Below, piece after piece: positions 18,250 through 27,248 of a stretch of 64,000 bases of DNA. Each line of letters opens with the position of its first letter. Position 1 is the stretch's first letter. Position numbers and translations under genes: made by a program. The stretch spans positions 281,792 through 345,791 of the forward strand of contig NZ_JBNPXQ010000008.1 of assembly GCF_050433225.1 (NCBI RefSeq), in the 5' to 3' direction. Below the pieces are notes generated by a model. It did not search any database. It was not told the DNA's origin and worked only from the letters and a program-made list of their open reading frames with translations. The stretch is from Sphingomonas_D zeicaulis (GTDB lineage: Bacteria; Pseudomonadota; Alphaproteobacteria; Sphingomonadales; Sphingomonadaceae).

Positions 18250-20037
18250 TCAGAGTACCCAGTCCGTCGTCAGCGCCCGCACGTCACCGGTGAACAGAAT
18301 CAGCATGTCGGCCACGCCATCGCCGTTGGTGTCGCCGCGGAGCAGCGTGGTGTCGCTGTTGGGGTTGTATTGCAGGAACAGTTCGCCCGCGGTGCGCGTG
18401 AAGGCGGAAACGATGCTGAACGTCTGGTCGCCGCGGACCAGGCTGTTGGCATCGACGGCCGACAGGTCGAGCACGTCACCTTTGGCGAAGTCTGTGATCC
18501 GGTCCGCGGCGTCAACCGCGCTGTCCGCTGCGCTCGTGTAGACGAAGCGGTCGAAGCTTGCGCCGCCAGTCAGTCGATCGGCGCCCAGCCCGCCGAACAG
18601 CCAGTCCTGGCCTGCGCCGCCATCGAGCACGTCATTGCCGCCTGCCCCCGTGAGCCTGTCGTTGCCGTTGCCGCCGTTCAGCGTGTCGGCGCCCGATCCG
18701 CCATCGAGATGATCGTTACCGAGACCGCCCGAGAGCAGGTTCGCCTGCGAATTGCCGGTGATCACATCATCGAACGCGGTGCCGATGACGTTCTCAATCG
18801 AGATCAGCGTGTCGAGGCCGGAACTGGCCGTATTCTGCGCACCGGTCTGCAGCAGGTCGACGATCACCCGGTCGCGCGCGCCTTCATAGCTTGCGGTATC
18901 GATGCCCGCACCACCGTTGAGCACGTCATTGCCGAGGCCGCCGTTGAGCAGGTCGTTGCCGGCGCCGCCCGTCAGAGTGTTGGCGCGGTTGTCGCCGGTA
19001 AGAACGTCATCGAACGCAGAACCGGTCAGGTTCTCGATCCCGATTAGCCGGTCGGCGCCGACGCCGGTGGTCTGTGCGCCGGTGATCAGCAGGCTGACCT
19101 TCACACCCACCGCGGCATCGGCGTAGGTTGCGGTATCGATGCCTGCTCCGCCGTCGAGCACATCGTTGCCGAGGCCGCCGTTGAGAATGTCGTCGCCGAG
19201 GCCGCCGATCAGCGTGTTCGACAGCGCATTGCCGGTCAGCTTGTCGTCATGGGCCGATCCGGTCACATTCTCGATGCTGATCAGCCGATCCCGCCCAGCA
19301 CCGCCGGTCTCCTGGAAACTCAGCAGGAGGTTGACGGTGATCGCGCCAGTCGCATCGGCGTAGCTCGCGGTGTCGATGCCCACGCCGCCGTCCAGCGTGT
19401 CATCCCCCAGCCCGCCGATCAGCAGGTCGTTGCCGACCGAACCGACAAGGCTGTTCGCACCCGCGTCTCCGATCAGGGTGTCGTCATAGCTCGACCCGAT
19501 CAGATTCTCGATCGAGATGAACTGGTCGTTGCCGGCACCGCCGGTGCTGCCCGTCGCGACATTGGCGAACACGCCTGCGACGGCGCCCGCGAACGATGCG
19601 GTGTCGATGCCAGCGCCGCCATTAAGCAGGTCGTTGCCACCGCCGCCGTTGAGGAGGTCGTTGCCGCCGTTACCGTCGAGCACGTTGCGGCCGGCGTCAC
19701 CGGTCAGCGTGTCGGCAAAGCGCGAGCCGATCAGATTCTCGATGGCGGTCAGTCGATCGCGGCCGGCGCCGCCCGAGACATTGGTGCCGATGACTGCGAG
19801 GTTGACGCGAACCGCGGAGGCCGCGGTCTCGTACGAGGCGGTGTCGACACCGGCCCCACCGTCGAGCTGATCGTCGCCCGCGCCCCCGATCAGCAGGTCG
19901 TCCCCGCGACCGCCGTTGAGAATGTCGTTGCCACCGGCGCCATCGAGCCAGTCGTCGCCATCCAGCCCCTGCGCCGTATCCGCGCCAACCCCACCGGTGA
20001 ACCTGTCGTTCCCGGAACCACCCACATAGTCGACCAA
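18250..20037 (-). CDS. RTX calcium-binding repeat protein with serralysin-type C-terminus
   Basis: A 595-residue secreted protein made almost entirely of GGxGxDxLx nonapeptide repeats arranged in five larger modules. Each module carries a GxDTASYxxA strand, a VxVNLL segment, a DxLISIENLxGSxFDD segment and several RTX nonapeptides. The last 110 residues (FDRFVYTSAADSAVDAADRI to DWVL) form the serralysin C-terminal domain used as a type I secretion signal. There is no protease HExxH. The start is TTG 20037 with AAGGGGA 6 bp upstream and no signal peptide, as expected for type I export. No ABC exporter is nearby. It is a paralogue of the gene at 44143. Confidence 0.85.
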   Translation of the reverse strand: MVDYVGGSGNDRFTGGVGADTAQGLDGDDWLDGAGGNDILNGGRGDDLLIGGAGDDQLDGGAGVDTASYETAASAVRVNLAVIGTNVSGGAGRDRLTAIENLIGSRFADTLTGDAGRNVLDGNGGNDLLNGGGGNDLLNGGAGIDTASFAGAVAGVFANVATGSTGGAGNDQFISIENLIGSSYDDTLIGDAGANSLVGSVGNDLLIGGLGDDTLDGGVGIDTASYADATGAITVNLLLSFQETGGAGRDRLISIENVTGSAHDDKLTGNALSNTLIGGLGDDILNGGLGNDVLDGGAGIDTATYADAAVGVKVSLLITGAQTTGVGADRLIGIENLTGSAFDDVLTGDNRANTLTGGAGNDLLNGGLGNDVLNGGAGIDTASYEGARDRVIVDLLQTGAQNTASSGLDTLISIENVIGTAFDDVITGNSQANLLSGGLGNDHLDGGSGADTLNGGNGNDRLTGAGGNDVLDGGAGQDWLFGGLGADRLTGGASFDRFVYTSAADSAVDAADRITDFAKGDVLDLSAVDANSLVRGDQTFSIVSAFTRTAGELFLQYNPNSDTTLLRGDTNGDGVADMLILFTGDVRALTTDWVL

Positions 20038-20219
20038 CTTATTCCCCTTCGCAAAACCCCAGCGCGATCTACCACGGCGCGCGGGTCATCGACAGCGGGT
20101 TTTGAACCAAAATCGAGTGAATCTGCCGAGACTTAGTGACGGGCAGGCAGGCAAGATGTGCGGCTCGCTTCGGGCCTTGGCCCTGGAACCGCCGTGCCAG
20201 TGCTCATCCAGACTTCCCC

Positions 20220-20238
20220 AAACCCACATAATGGGTTT
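20220..20238. promoter_or_regulatory. Inverted repeat AAACCCA-N5-TGGGTTT before fumarase
   Basis: A perfect 7-bp inverted repeat with a 5-bp spacer, 36 bp upstream of the fumarase start in the 237-bp gap divergent from the RTX gene. It could be an operator or a small RNA hairpin; no regulator is recognised. The rest of the gap shows no convincing feature. Confidence 0.3.
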
Positions 20239-20274
20239 ACGGCGGCCGGGACTCAGCCAGCCAGCGGGGATCGC

Positions 20275-21798
20275 ATGACCGTCATCATCAAGGAAGCCGA
20301 CCTCGTCGAGAGCGTCGCGGACGCGCTTCAATATATCAGCTACTACCATCCGATGGACTACATCCGCGCGCTCGGCGCGGCTTATGAGGCCGAACAGGGC
20401 CCGGCCGCGAAGGATGCGATCGCGCAGATCCTGACCAACAGCCGCATGTGCGCCGAGGGGCATCGCCCGATCTGCCAGGATACCGGCATCGTCACCGTGT
20501 TCATCAAATGGGGCCAGCAGTGTATGCTGGACAGCGAGAAATCGCTGCAGGAGGTTGTCGATGAGGGCGTGCGCCGCGCCTATCTCCACCCGGAAAACCG
20601 CCTGCGCGCCTCGATCCTGAAGGATCCCGCGTTCAGCCGCGTCAACACGAAGGACAACACCCCCTCGGTGCTCAACGTCGAGATGGTGCCGGGCCATCAT
20701 GTCGAGGTGCAGGTCGCGGCCAAGGGCGGCGGTTCGGAGAACAAGTCCAAATTCGCGATGCTCAACCCGAGCGAGTCGATCGTCGACTGGGTGCTGGAGA
20801 TGGTCCCGAAAATGGGCGCGGGCTGGTGCCCGCCGGGCATGCTCGGCATCGGCATCGGCGGCACCGCCGAAAAGGCGATGACGCTCGCCAAGGAATCGCT
20901 GATGGGCGATATCGACATGGCGCAGCTCAAGCAGCGCGGGCCGCAGACGGATATCGAGCGGCTGCGCATCGAGATCTTCGACAAGGTCAATGCGCTCGGC
21001 ATCGGCGCCCAGGGGCTGGGCGGCCTCGCCACCATCCTCGACGTCAAGATCATGGATTATCCGACGCACGCCGCGTCCAAGCCGATCGCGATGATTCCCA
21101 ATTGCGCCGCCACCCGCCACGCGCATTTCCACCTCGATGGCTCGGGCCCCGCCTATCTGGAGCCGCCGAGCCTCGACGAATGGCCGAAGGTGGAATGGAC
21201 GCCCTCCAAGGAGTCGATCCGTGTCGATCTCGACACGCTGACGCCTGAGATCGTCGCCACCTGGAAGCCGGGGGACCGGCTGCTGCTCAACGGCAAGATG
21301 CTCACCGGCCGTGACGCCGCGCACAAGCGCATCCAGGATATGCTGGCCAAGGGCGAGGAACTGCCCGTCGATTTCAAGGGCCGCGTGATCTACTATGTCG
21401 GCCCGGTCGATCCGGTGCGCGACGAGGTGGTAGGCCCCGCCGGCCCCACCACAGCCACCCGCATGGACAAGTTCACCGGCATGATGCTGGAGAAGACCGG
21501 GCTGATCGCGATGGTCGGCAAGGCGGAACGCGGCCCCGCCGCGATCGAGGCGATCCGCGAGCACAAGGCCGCCTATCTGATGGCGGTCGGCGGTGCGGCC
21601 TATCTGGTCGCGCGCGCGATCAAGGGTGCCAAGGTCGTCGGCTTCGAGGATCTCGGCATGGAGGCGATCTACGAGTTCGACGTGAAGGACATGCCGGTGA
21701 CGGTCGCGGTCGATGCCACCGGAGAGAGTGTGCATCATACTGCACCGCTGGTGTGGCGTGAGAAGATCAAGCGCGAGCGGCTGCTCGAAGGCGTTTGA
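20275..21798 (+). CDS. fumA: Class I fumarate hydratase (iron-sulfur type)
   Basis: A 507-residue [4Fe-4S] dehydratase interconverting fumarate and malate in the citric acid cycle. The alpha half shows CQDTGIVTVFIKWG and MIPNCAATRHAHF (cluster cysteines), and the beta half shows GRVIYYVGPVD and GPAGPTTATRMDKF. The start at 20275 (MTVIIKEADLV) follows GCGGGGA by 4-5 bp; the open frame upstream to 20158 does not look coding. Length and fused alpha-beta layout match class I enzymes. It is monocistronic here. Confidence 0.93.
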   Translation: MTVIIKEADLVESVADALQYISYYHPMDYIRALGAAYEAEQGPAAKDAIAQILTNSRMCAEGHRPICQDTGIVTVFIKWGQQCMLDSEKSLQEVVDEGVRRAYLHPENRLRASILKDPAFSRVNTKDNTPSVLNVEMVPGHHVEVQVAAKGGGSENKSKFAMLNPSESIVDWVLEMVPKMGAGWCPPGMLGIGIGGTAEKAMTLAKESLMGDIDMAQLKQRGPQTDIERLRIEIFDKVNALGIGAQGLGGLATILDVKIMDYPTHAASKPIAMIPNCAATRHAHFHLDGSGPAYLEPPSLDEWPKVEWTPSKESIRVDLDTLTPEIVATWKPGDRLLLNGKMLTGRDAAHKRIQDMLAKGEELPVDFKGRVIYYVGPVDPVRDEVVGPAGPTTATRMDKFTGMMLEKTGLIAMVGKAERGPAAIEAIREHKAAYLMAVGGAAYLVARAIKGAKVVGFEDLGMEAIYEFDVKDMPVTVAVDATGESVHHTAPLVWREKIKRERLLEGV

Positions 21799-21914
21799 AC
21801 CCGGGTTGCGCAGGCGGCGGGCGCGCATGCGTCCGCTGCCTGTGTCACAGGTGTGTTGACGAAGTAATACAGTCGGTCTAGCACCCCCTCCATATTCGCC
21901 AGGCAGGGGGCGTC

Positions 21915-23021
21915 ATGCATCATCCGCTTTTTCGATCGGCGGTCACCGCCTTGGCGCTCGCCGGCATGATCGCGGCATCGGGCGTCGTACGTGCGGCGGA
22001 GGGCGAGTATCGTCCCGCCTTCCAGCCCGGCCGCCACAAAGCCCCCGCCACCGCCACGCCCAACGATGTGCTGGTGCTGGGCACGCCGCATCTCTCGGGC
22101 TTCCGGGACAGCTTCCGCGCCGAGGCGCTGGGGCCCTTGCTCGATCGGCTGGCGGCGTGGCGGCCGACCGCGATCGCGATCGAGAATCTGTCCGGCCTGC
22201 AGTGCGACAGCCTGCGCCGCTATCCGGCGCGCTATGCCGCGACGGTGAAGGATTATTGCCCGGACCCCACCGCCGCGGGCACCGCGACCGGGCTCGATGT
22301 GCCCGCCGCCAACGCCGCCGCCGAACAGATGCTGGCGGACTGGCCGGCGGTGCCGACACCCGCGCGGCGGCGGCGGCTGGCGGCTTTGTTCCTCGCGGCC
22401 GGGGAGCCCGCATCCGCGCTGGTGCAATGGCTGCGCCTGCCGCCAGCGGAGCGGACGGCGGGGGAGGGGATGGATGCGGCGCTGGCCGCGCGGCTCGACA
22501 CGCTCAAGGACCGCCGCAACGAGAGTTTCCTGGTCGCGGCGGCGCTCGCCGCGCGGCTCGGGCTCGAACGCGTGTGGTGCGTCGACGATCACAGCGCCGA
22601 CCAGCCCGACCCCGCCGACCCAAAGGCCTATGAGGCGGCGATCATGGCGGCCTGGAACAATCCCGCCGCGCTGGCGCGGCGCGCCGAGGACCAGCGGCTG
22701 GAGGCCGGAGTGATGCAGCCGGACGGGGTGATGGCACTTTATCGCGCCTATAATGATCCGGGCGCCGCCGAGACGGCCTTTCGATCCGACTTCGGCGCGG
22801 CGCTCACCGAACCGTCACCCCAGGGCTTCGGGCGCTCCTATGTCGGCTGGTGGGAAACCCGCAACCTGCGGATGGTCGCCAACATCCGCGACGTGCTGGC
22901 CCAGCGCCCCGGCGCCCGCCTGCTTGCGATCGTCGGCGCCTCGCACAAGGGCTATTACGAAGCCTATCTCGACCAGATGCACGACGTCAGGCTGGCCGAC
23001 GCCGCGGCGCTGCTGCGCTGA
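21915..23021 (+). CDS. DUF5694 domain secreted protein
   Basis: A 368-residue exported protein with a signal peptide ending near VVRAAE. The core begins DVLVLGTPHLSGF and ends with GARLLAIVGASHKGYYEAYL, matching DUF5694, a group that resembles TraB/GumN-type proteins with paired catalytic-like segments at both ends. Biochemical function is not established. It ends 12 bp from the convergent glycosyltransferase gene, with no clear terminator between. Confidence 0.7.
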   Translation: MHHPLFRSAVTALALAGMIAASGVVRAAEGEYRPAFQPGRHKAPATATPNDVLVLGTPHLSGFRDSFRAEALGPLLDRLAAWRPTAIAIENLSGLQCDSLRRYPARYAATVKDYCPDPTAAGTATGLDVPAANAAAEQMLADWPAVPTPARRRRLAALFLAAGEPASALVQWLRLPPAERTAGEGMDAALAARLDTLKDRRNESFLVAAALAARLGLERVWCVDDHSADQPDPADPKAYEAAIMAAWNNPAALARRAEDQRLEAGVMQPDGVMALYRAYNDPGAAETAFRSDFGAALTEPSPQGFGRSYVGWWETRNLRMVANIRDVLAQRPGARLLAIVGASHKGYYEAYLDQMHDVRLADAAALLR

Positions 23022-23033
23022 GGCTGCGCTGGC

Positions 23034-24014
23034 TCAGCTGTCCAGCGCGATGCCCAGTTGCGTCAGGTCGACGCTGAAGGGCTGCTGCTTGTGGCCGAAG
23101 ATCGCCGACCAGCCGGTGAACTGCACATCATCGTCGAAGCTGGGGATGAGCTGGTAGAAATTGCGCACCTTGTGACCGATGCCGATCGCGAAATGATCAT
23201 GATAAACGTGCGGCGGCATGAGCTCGACGAAGGTGCGGGTATGCGTCTTGAGCGCGAGATAGGCGATCGCCGCGCCGTGGATCGCCACCACTTCCTCGGC
23301 GCCCTGCATCAGCGCGATCTGCTCGGCGATCGGATGGTCTTCCATATAAACGATGCGGAAACCGCGCGCCTCCAGAAAGGCGTGGAGCGCATCCGCATTC
23401 ACCGGTGACCGTGGCCCGCGGCGCGACACGAAGATCTTCGCGGGGCCGCTCCGCTCCGCGATATACGCGTCATAGACCTCGCCCGTATAGCTGTAGACCG
23501 GTGCGTCGAAGCTCCCCGTGATCTCATATTGCGAAAGTCCGCGAGAGAGGCGGAAGCTCAGTTGCTTGCCGCTGACCGGGCGGTAGGTGCTGATCGGGTC
23601 AATGCCGAAATGCTCCAGCAGTTCACGGAAGCGCGGCTCCAGCGGGCGGAAGATGAAGCGGGCGTCGGGCACCGCCGCCTTCACGCACAGGCACAATGGA
23701 AGGATGTCCATCAGCAGGTGCGAGATGTTGTTCGGTTCCTTGTAGCGCGTGTCGAAGAAATAGCCGGCCTCGATCGGTCGCCCCCACCGGCTGATCGACC
23801 GCTTCGCCAGCGTGCGCGGCCCCAGCGCGCCGAGATCCTCGGTGCGCTTCGAACAGGCGGTGCCCGACAGCAAGGTGATGTCGTTGAAATCCATCGGTCG
23901 GCCGACGTCGAGGCGCTTCCGCTCCTCGCCCACCAGCAGATGCACGGGCACCGCGTCGCGCGGCGGCACCGCGCGCACGAGATGCTTGGTGTAGACGGAG
24001 CTGGAGACGGCCAT
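23034..24014 (-). CDS. Glycosyltransferase family 61 protein (DUF563)
   Basis: A 326-residue enzyme with the GT61 pattern: FVSRRGPRSPVNADALHAFL, then FRIVYMEDHPIAEQIALMQGAEEVVAIHGAA (cited in part) and TFVELMPP. Such enzymes add xylose or other sugars to glycans. The start at 24014 follows a weak GCAGGGAT; the frame is open to a TTG at 24047. No other glycan-assembly genes are adjacent, so the acceptor is unknown. Confidence 0.8.
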   Translation of the reverse strand: MAVSSSVYTKHLVRAVPPRDAVPVHLLVGEERKRLDVGRPMDFNDITLLSGTACSKRTEDLGALGPRTLAKRSISRWGRPIEAGYFFDTRYKEPNNISHLLMDILPLCLCVKAAVPDARFIFRPLEPRFRELLEHFGIDPISTYRPVSGKQLSFRLSRGLSQYEITGSFDAPVYSYTGEVYDAYIAERSGPAKIFVSRRGPRSPVNADALHAFLEARGFRIVYMEDHPIAEQIALMQGAEEVVAIHGAAIAYLALKTHTRTFVELMPPHVYHDHFAIGIGHKVRNFYQLIPSFDDDVQFTGWSAIFGHKQQPFSVDLTQLGIALDS

Positions 24015-24179
24015 ATCCCTGCACGCTGTTATGTTCGGGCGTCCCAATCACTACGCGATGCCGGTGCCGCAACAATTCCTTATGCCGCCCTCAGGGTTTT
24101 CGGGGGGCAGATCGCCGTTTGGCCTTGTTTTGATATGATAAATCGCTTGAATGGTGTCCTTGGGAGAGGGAGATACGGG

Positions 24180-25871
24180 ATGTTCAGGCCGATGACGGCG
24201 CTTGCCGCGCTGATGATGCTGGGCGGGCTGCCGCAGGGGGCGCAGGCCCAGCCGCCCGAACCGGCGCGCCCGGTAACGATCAGCGTCGATGCGGGCAACA
24301 CGGATGGCAGCCTGCCGCCGGTGTGGCGCTTCTTCGGAGCGGACGAGCCCAATTACGCGACGATGAAGGACGGCCGCAAACTGCTGGTTGAACTCGGCAA
24401 GCTCAGGCCCCGCCAGGTTTATTTCCGCGCGCACAACCTGCTGAGCAGCGGGGATGGCACCGCGGCGTTCAAATGGGGCAGCACCAACGCGTATACCGAA
24501 ACCAAGGACGGCAAGCCGGTCTATGACTGGACGATCGTCGACAACATCATCGACACCTATCTGGCGCGCGGCGTGCGCCCCTATCTGCAGATCGGCTTCA
24601 CGCCCGAGGCGATGTCCTCCGCGCCCGCCGGCACGCCCTACCAGCATCTCTGGCGGCCGGGCTTCGATTATGGGCTGGTCGCGACCGGCTGGGCCTACCC
24701 GCCCAAGGATTATGCGAAGTGGGGCGAACTGGTCTATCAATGGACCAGGCACAATGTGGAGCGCTACGGCGCCGAAGAGGTCGCCACCTGGTACTTCGAG
24801 GTATGGAACGAGGCCAACTCGCCCTATTACTGGAAGGGTTCGGCTGAGGATTTCTACAAGCTGCACGACTATGCGATCTCCGGCGTGCGCCGCGCGCTGC
24901 CCAATGCACGGGTCGGCGGCGCGGACACCGCAGGGCCCGGCGGCGCCTTCATGGACGGCTTCCTCAAACATGTGTCGTCGGGCCGCAATCATGCGACCGG
25001 CGAAGTCGGCACGCCCACCGATTTCCTGTCCTTCCATGCCAAGGGGAAGCCGAGCTTCGTCGACGGCCATGTCCGCATGGGGCTGGCAACGCATCTGCGC
25101 GGCACCAATGAGGGCTTTACCAAAATGCTCTCGGTGCCGTCGCTCGCGACCAAGCCGGTGGTGATCGGGGAGAGCGATCCGGAAGGCTGCGCCGCCTGCC
25201 CGGGGCCGCAGAACGCCTATCGCAACGGCACCATGTATTCGAGCTACACCGCGGCGAGCTTCGCGCGGATCTGGGAGCTGGCGGCGAAGCGCAAGGTCAA
25301 TCTGGAAGGCGTGCTCTCCTGGTCGTTCGAGTTCGAGGACCAGCCCTGGTTCGCCGGCTATCGCCAGCTATCCACCAACGGCGTCGACCTGCCGGTGCTC
25401 AACGTCTTCCGCATGTTCGCGCAGCTCGGCGAAACCAGGCTGACGGCAGTCAGCGACGCGCAGGTGCCGCTGGAGGCGGCGATGAAGGATGGCGTCCTCG
25501 GCGCCGCCGACATCGGCACGATCGCGACGCGCACGGCGGACGGCAAGGTCGCGCTGCTCGTCTGGCATTATCATGACGATGATGTCGCCGGCCCGGACGC
25601 GGCGGTGACGATCGCGCTCAAGGGGCTGAAGGCGGCGCCCGCGAGCGCGCAACTCTGGCTGGTCGATCGCGACCATGGCAACGCCTTCACCGCGTGGCAG
25701 AAGATGGGATCGCCGCAATCGCCCGATGAGAAGCAATATGCGCAGCTCGAGGCCGCGTCGCGGATGCAGGCGGAGGCGGTGACGGTGAAGAAGGGCGCGC
25801 GCGGGGCGGCGAGCCTCGACCTGCGCCTGCCGCGGCAGGGCGTGGCGCTGGTGGTGCTGGACGCGAAATAA
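24180..25871 (+). CDS. Glycoside hydrolase family 39-like protein (beta-xylosidase type)
   Basis: A 563-residue exported enzyme. After the signal peptide (ALAALMMLGGLPQGAQAQ) comes a TIM barrel: VWRFFGADEPNYA, DWTIVDNIIDTYLARGVRPYLQIGF, the acid/base motif WYFEVWNEANSPYYW, and a second glutamate in PVVIGESDPEG as the likely nucleophile. A beta-sandwich follows. The cysteine pair in EGCAACPG is unusual. The ATG at 24180 is preceded by GGGAGAGGGAGA; the frame continues far upstream but overlaps the divergent GT61 gene. Probably acts on xylo- or related oligosaccharides with the GH115/GH28 enzymes. Confidence 0.85.
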   Translation: MFRPMTALAALMMLGGLPQGAQAQPPEPARPVTISVDAGNTDGSLPPVWRFFGADEPNYATMKDGRKLLVELGKLRPRQVYFRAHNLLSSGDGTAAFKWGSTNAYTETKDGKPVYDWTIVDNIIDTYLARGVRPYLQIGFTPEAMSSAPAGTPYQHLWRPGFDYGLVATGWAYPPKDYAKWGELVYQWTRHNVERYGAEEVATWYFEVWNEANSPYYWKGSAEDFYKLHDYAISGVRRALPNARVGGADTAGPGGAFMDGFLKHVSSGRNHATGEVGTPTDFLSFHAKGKPSFVDGHVRMGLATHLRGTNEGFTKMLSVPSLATKPVVIGESDPEGCAACPGPQNAYRNGTMYSSYTAASFARIWELAAKRKVNLEGVLSWSFEFEDQPWFAGYRQLSTNGVDLPVLNVFRMFAQLGETRLTAVSDAQVPLEAAMKDGVLGAADIGTIATRTADGKVALLVWHYHDDDVAGPDAAVTIALKGLKAAPASAQLWLVDRDHGNAFTAWQKMGSPQSPDEKQYAQLEAASRMQAEAVTVKKGARGAASLDLRLPRQGVALVVLDAK

Positions 25872-25888
25872 GGGGGCTGCCTTCGTGT

Positions 25889-25979
25889 GACTCGTCCCTC
25901 GACTGCGCTCGGGACGAACGGAGTTTACAGAGGCACGTTGCCCCCTCCGTTCGTCCCGAGCGCAGTCGAGGGACGAGTC
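25889..25979. repeat. 35-bp perfect inverted repeat, sphingomonad REP-like element
   Basis: Two perfect 35-nt arms (25889-25923 and 25945-25979) are separated by 21 bp. The arms contain CGTCCCTCGACTGCGCTCGG, a motif I recall as widespread between genes in sphingomonads. It lies between the convergent GH39 and NUDIX genes and can act as a bidirectional terminator. No terminal direct repeats or transposase are visible. Confidence 0.75.
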
Positions 25980-26028
25980 GCGTGACGGGCGCTCGTGAAG
26001 GACGCCCGCAACGCGCCTCCCGGGAATC

Positions 26029-26565
26029 TTACCCGATCAGGCCCGAAGCCAGCAACAACAGCATCTTCACGTCGATCACCAGACCCTCTGCACGCTTCTG
26101 CGCGACGAAGGCGGCGATGTCGTCCAGCGGCACCCGGTGGACGGTGATATTCTCCCCCTCCACGCCGCCGCCATCGCCCACCTTCTCCAGATCATGCGCG
26201 ATCACGAGGGTGAAGGTCTCCGAGACCATACCGGGCGAGGAAGCGAAATGGCCGGCATGTTCCAGCCGTCCGGCGCGATAGCCGGTCTCTTCCTCCAGTT
26301 CGCGGCCCGCGGCGATCTCCACCGCCTCGCCGCTGGTCTCGTCGCCGACCAGGCCGGCGGGCAGCTCCAGGCAATAGGCGCCGATGGGCACGCGATATTG
26401 CTCGACGAGCAGGACGTGCCGTTCATCGTCGATCGCGACGATCACCGCCGCCTCGATGCCGCGTGAGCGGCCGACATATTCCCATTGGCCACGGCGCTTG
26501 GCGGTAATGAACCGCCCGGCCCACATGATCTCCTCGGGGGTGGCGTTGCGTTCTTCTGGCGTCAT
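26029..26565 (-). CDS. NUDIX hydrolase, ADP-ribose pyrophosphatase type
   Basis: A 178-residue enzyme with a complete Nudix box, G-x5-E-x7-RELEEETGY, within GDETSGEAVEIAAGRELEEE. The preceding LLVEQYRVPIGAYCLELPAGLV matches the ADP-ribose diphosphatase subgroup. It is last in a four-gene operon (lemA, two TPM genes, nudix) and its ATG overlaps the stop of the gene before it (ATGA). Confidence 0.88.
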   Translation of the reverse strand: MTPEERNATPEEIMWAGRFITAKRRGQWEYVGRSRGIEAAVIVAIDDERHVLLVEQYRVPIGAYCLELPAGLVGDETSGEAVEIAAGRELEEETGYRAGRLEHAGHFASSPGMVSETFTLVIAHDLEKVGDGGGVEGENITVHRVPLDDIAAFVAQKRAEGLVIDVKMLLLLASGLIG

Positions 26566-27248
26566 AGCTCGATCAGCCGGTCAGGAAGTTCGTTCACATC
26601 ATCCTCGCTCTTCGGGAAATGCCTGGCCAGCACCACGCCGACCTGTGCCACCGCTTCCGCCATGCCCTCGCCGGGGCGCCCGGCGCGGACATGGCCGATC
26701 ATCGCCGCCATCGCGTCCCCCCAACATTCGGCGGTGACCTTGGCGGCGATCGCGCTGTCGGCGACGATCTCGGCCCGATGCTCGGCGACGGACAGATAGA
26801 TCAGCACGCCGACGCGGCCGCGCGTGCGATACTCCGCGCCGACCTTGAAGAGCTGCATCGCACGCGCATGCACCCGCCGCGTCTTCATGCCGCGCGGCGT
26901 CAGCGCAAGCCGCAGCGGCTGCCAAGCCAGCAGCAGCCACGCGGCCACCGCCTTGATCGCGGCTACCGCGAGCAACACCGGCAGCAATTCGCCCGGCTCG
27001 ATCGTCTCTTCCCAGCCGCCACCGATCCAGTGAAACAGCCAGGTGACATGCCCCGGCAGCAGCGCCGCCAGCGCCAGCACGACGAGCACCACACCCAGCA
27101 CCCAGCCGAGCGCGACGTCGCGATAATCGTCGGACCGGTCGGCGACGATCGTCACGATCTCACCGTCGGTGCCGCGCTCGGCCGCGCCCACCGCGTCGGT
27201 CACCAGCCGGTGGTCGGCCTCGCTCAGCGTCTTGAAGCCCGTCGCCAT
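26562..27248 (-). CDS. TPM-domain membrane protein (TLP18.3 family)
   Basis: A 228-residue protein with a TPM domain split around two membrane helices: SEADHRLVTDAVGAAERGTDGEIVTIVADRSDDY (start), VALGWVLGVVLVVLALAALLPG, and RGRVGVLIYLSVAEHRAEIVAD. It begins with an ATG that shares a base with the TGA of the preceding YgcG-like gene (TGATG). Paired TPM genes with lemA are common in proteobacteria; the molecular function is unsettled. Confidence 0.8.
   Translation of the reverse strand: MATGFKTLSEADHRLVTDAVGAAERGTDGEIVTIVADRSDDYRDVALGWVLGVVLVVLALAALLPGHVTWLFHWIGGGWEETIEPGELLPVLLAVAAIKAVAAWLLLAWQPLRLALTPRGMKTRRVHARAMQLFKVGAEYRTRGRVGVLIYLSVAEHRAEIVADSAIAAKVTAECWGDAMAAMIGHVRAGRPGEGMAEAVAQVGVVLARHFPKSEDDVNELPDRLIEL

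Noticed and set aside
18370..20136. Long open frames antisense to the RTX gene
   Set aside because: They mirror the repetitive GGxGxDxLx coding and have no family features; the RTX frame explains the region fully.
23529..24179. 217-codon upstream extension of the GH39 gene
   Set aside because: It is antisense to the GT61 gene; a proper signal peptide and ribosome site mark 24180 as the start.
25889..25979. Transposon ends or insertion-sequence remnant
   Set aside because: No transposase or target-site duplication; the arms match an intergenic REP-like family instead.
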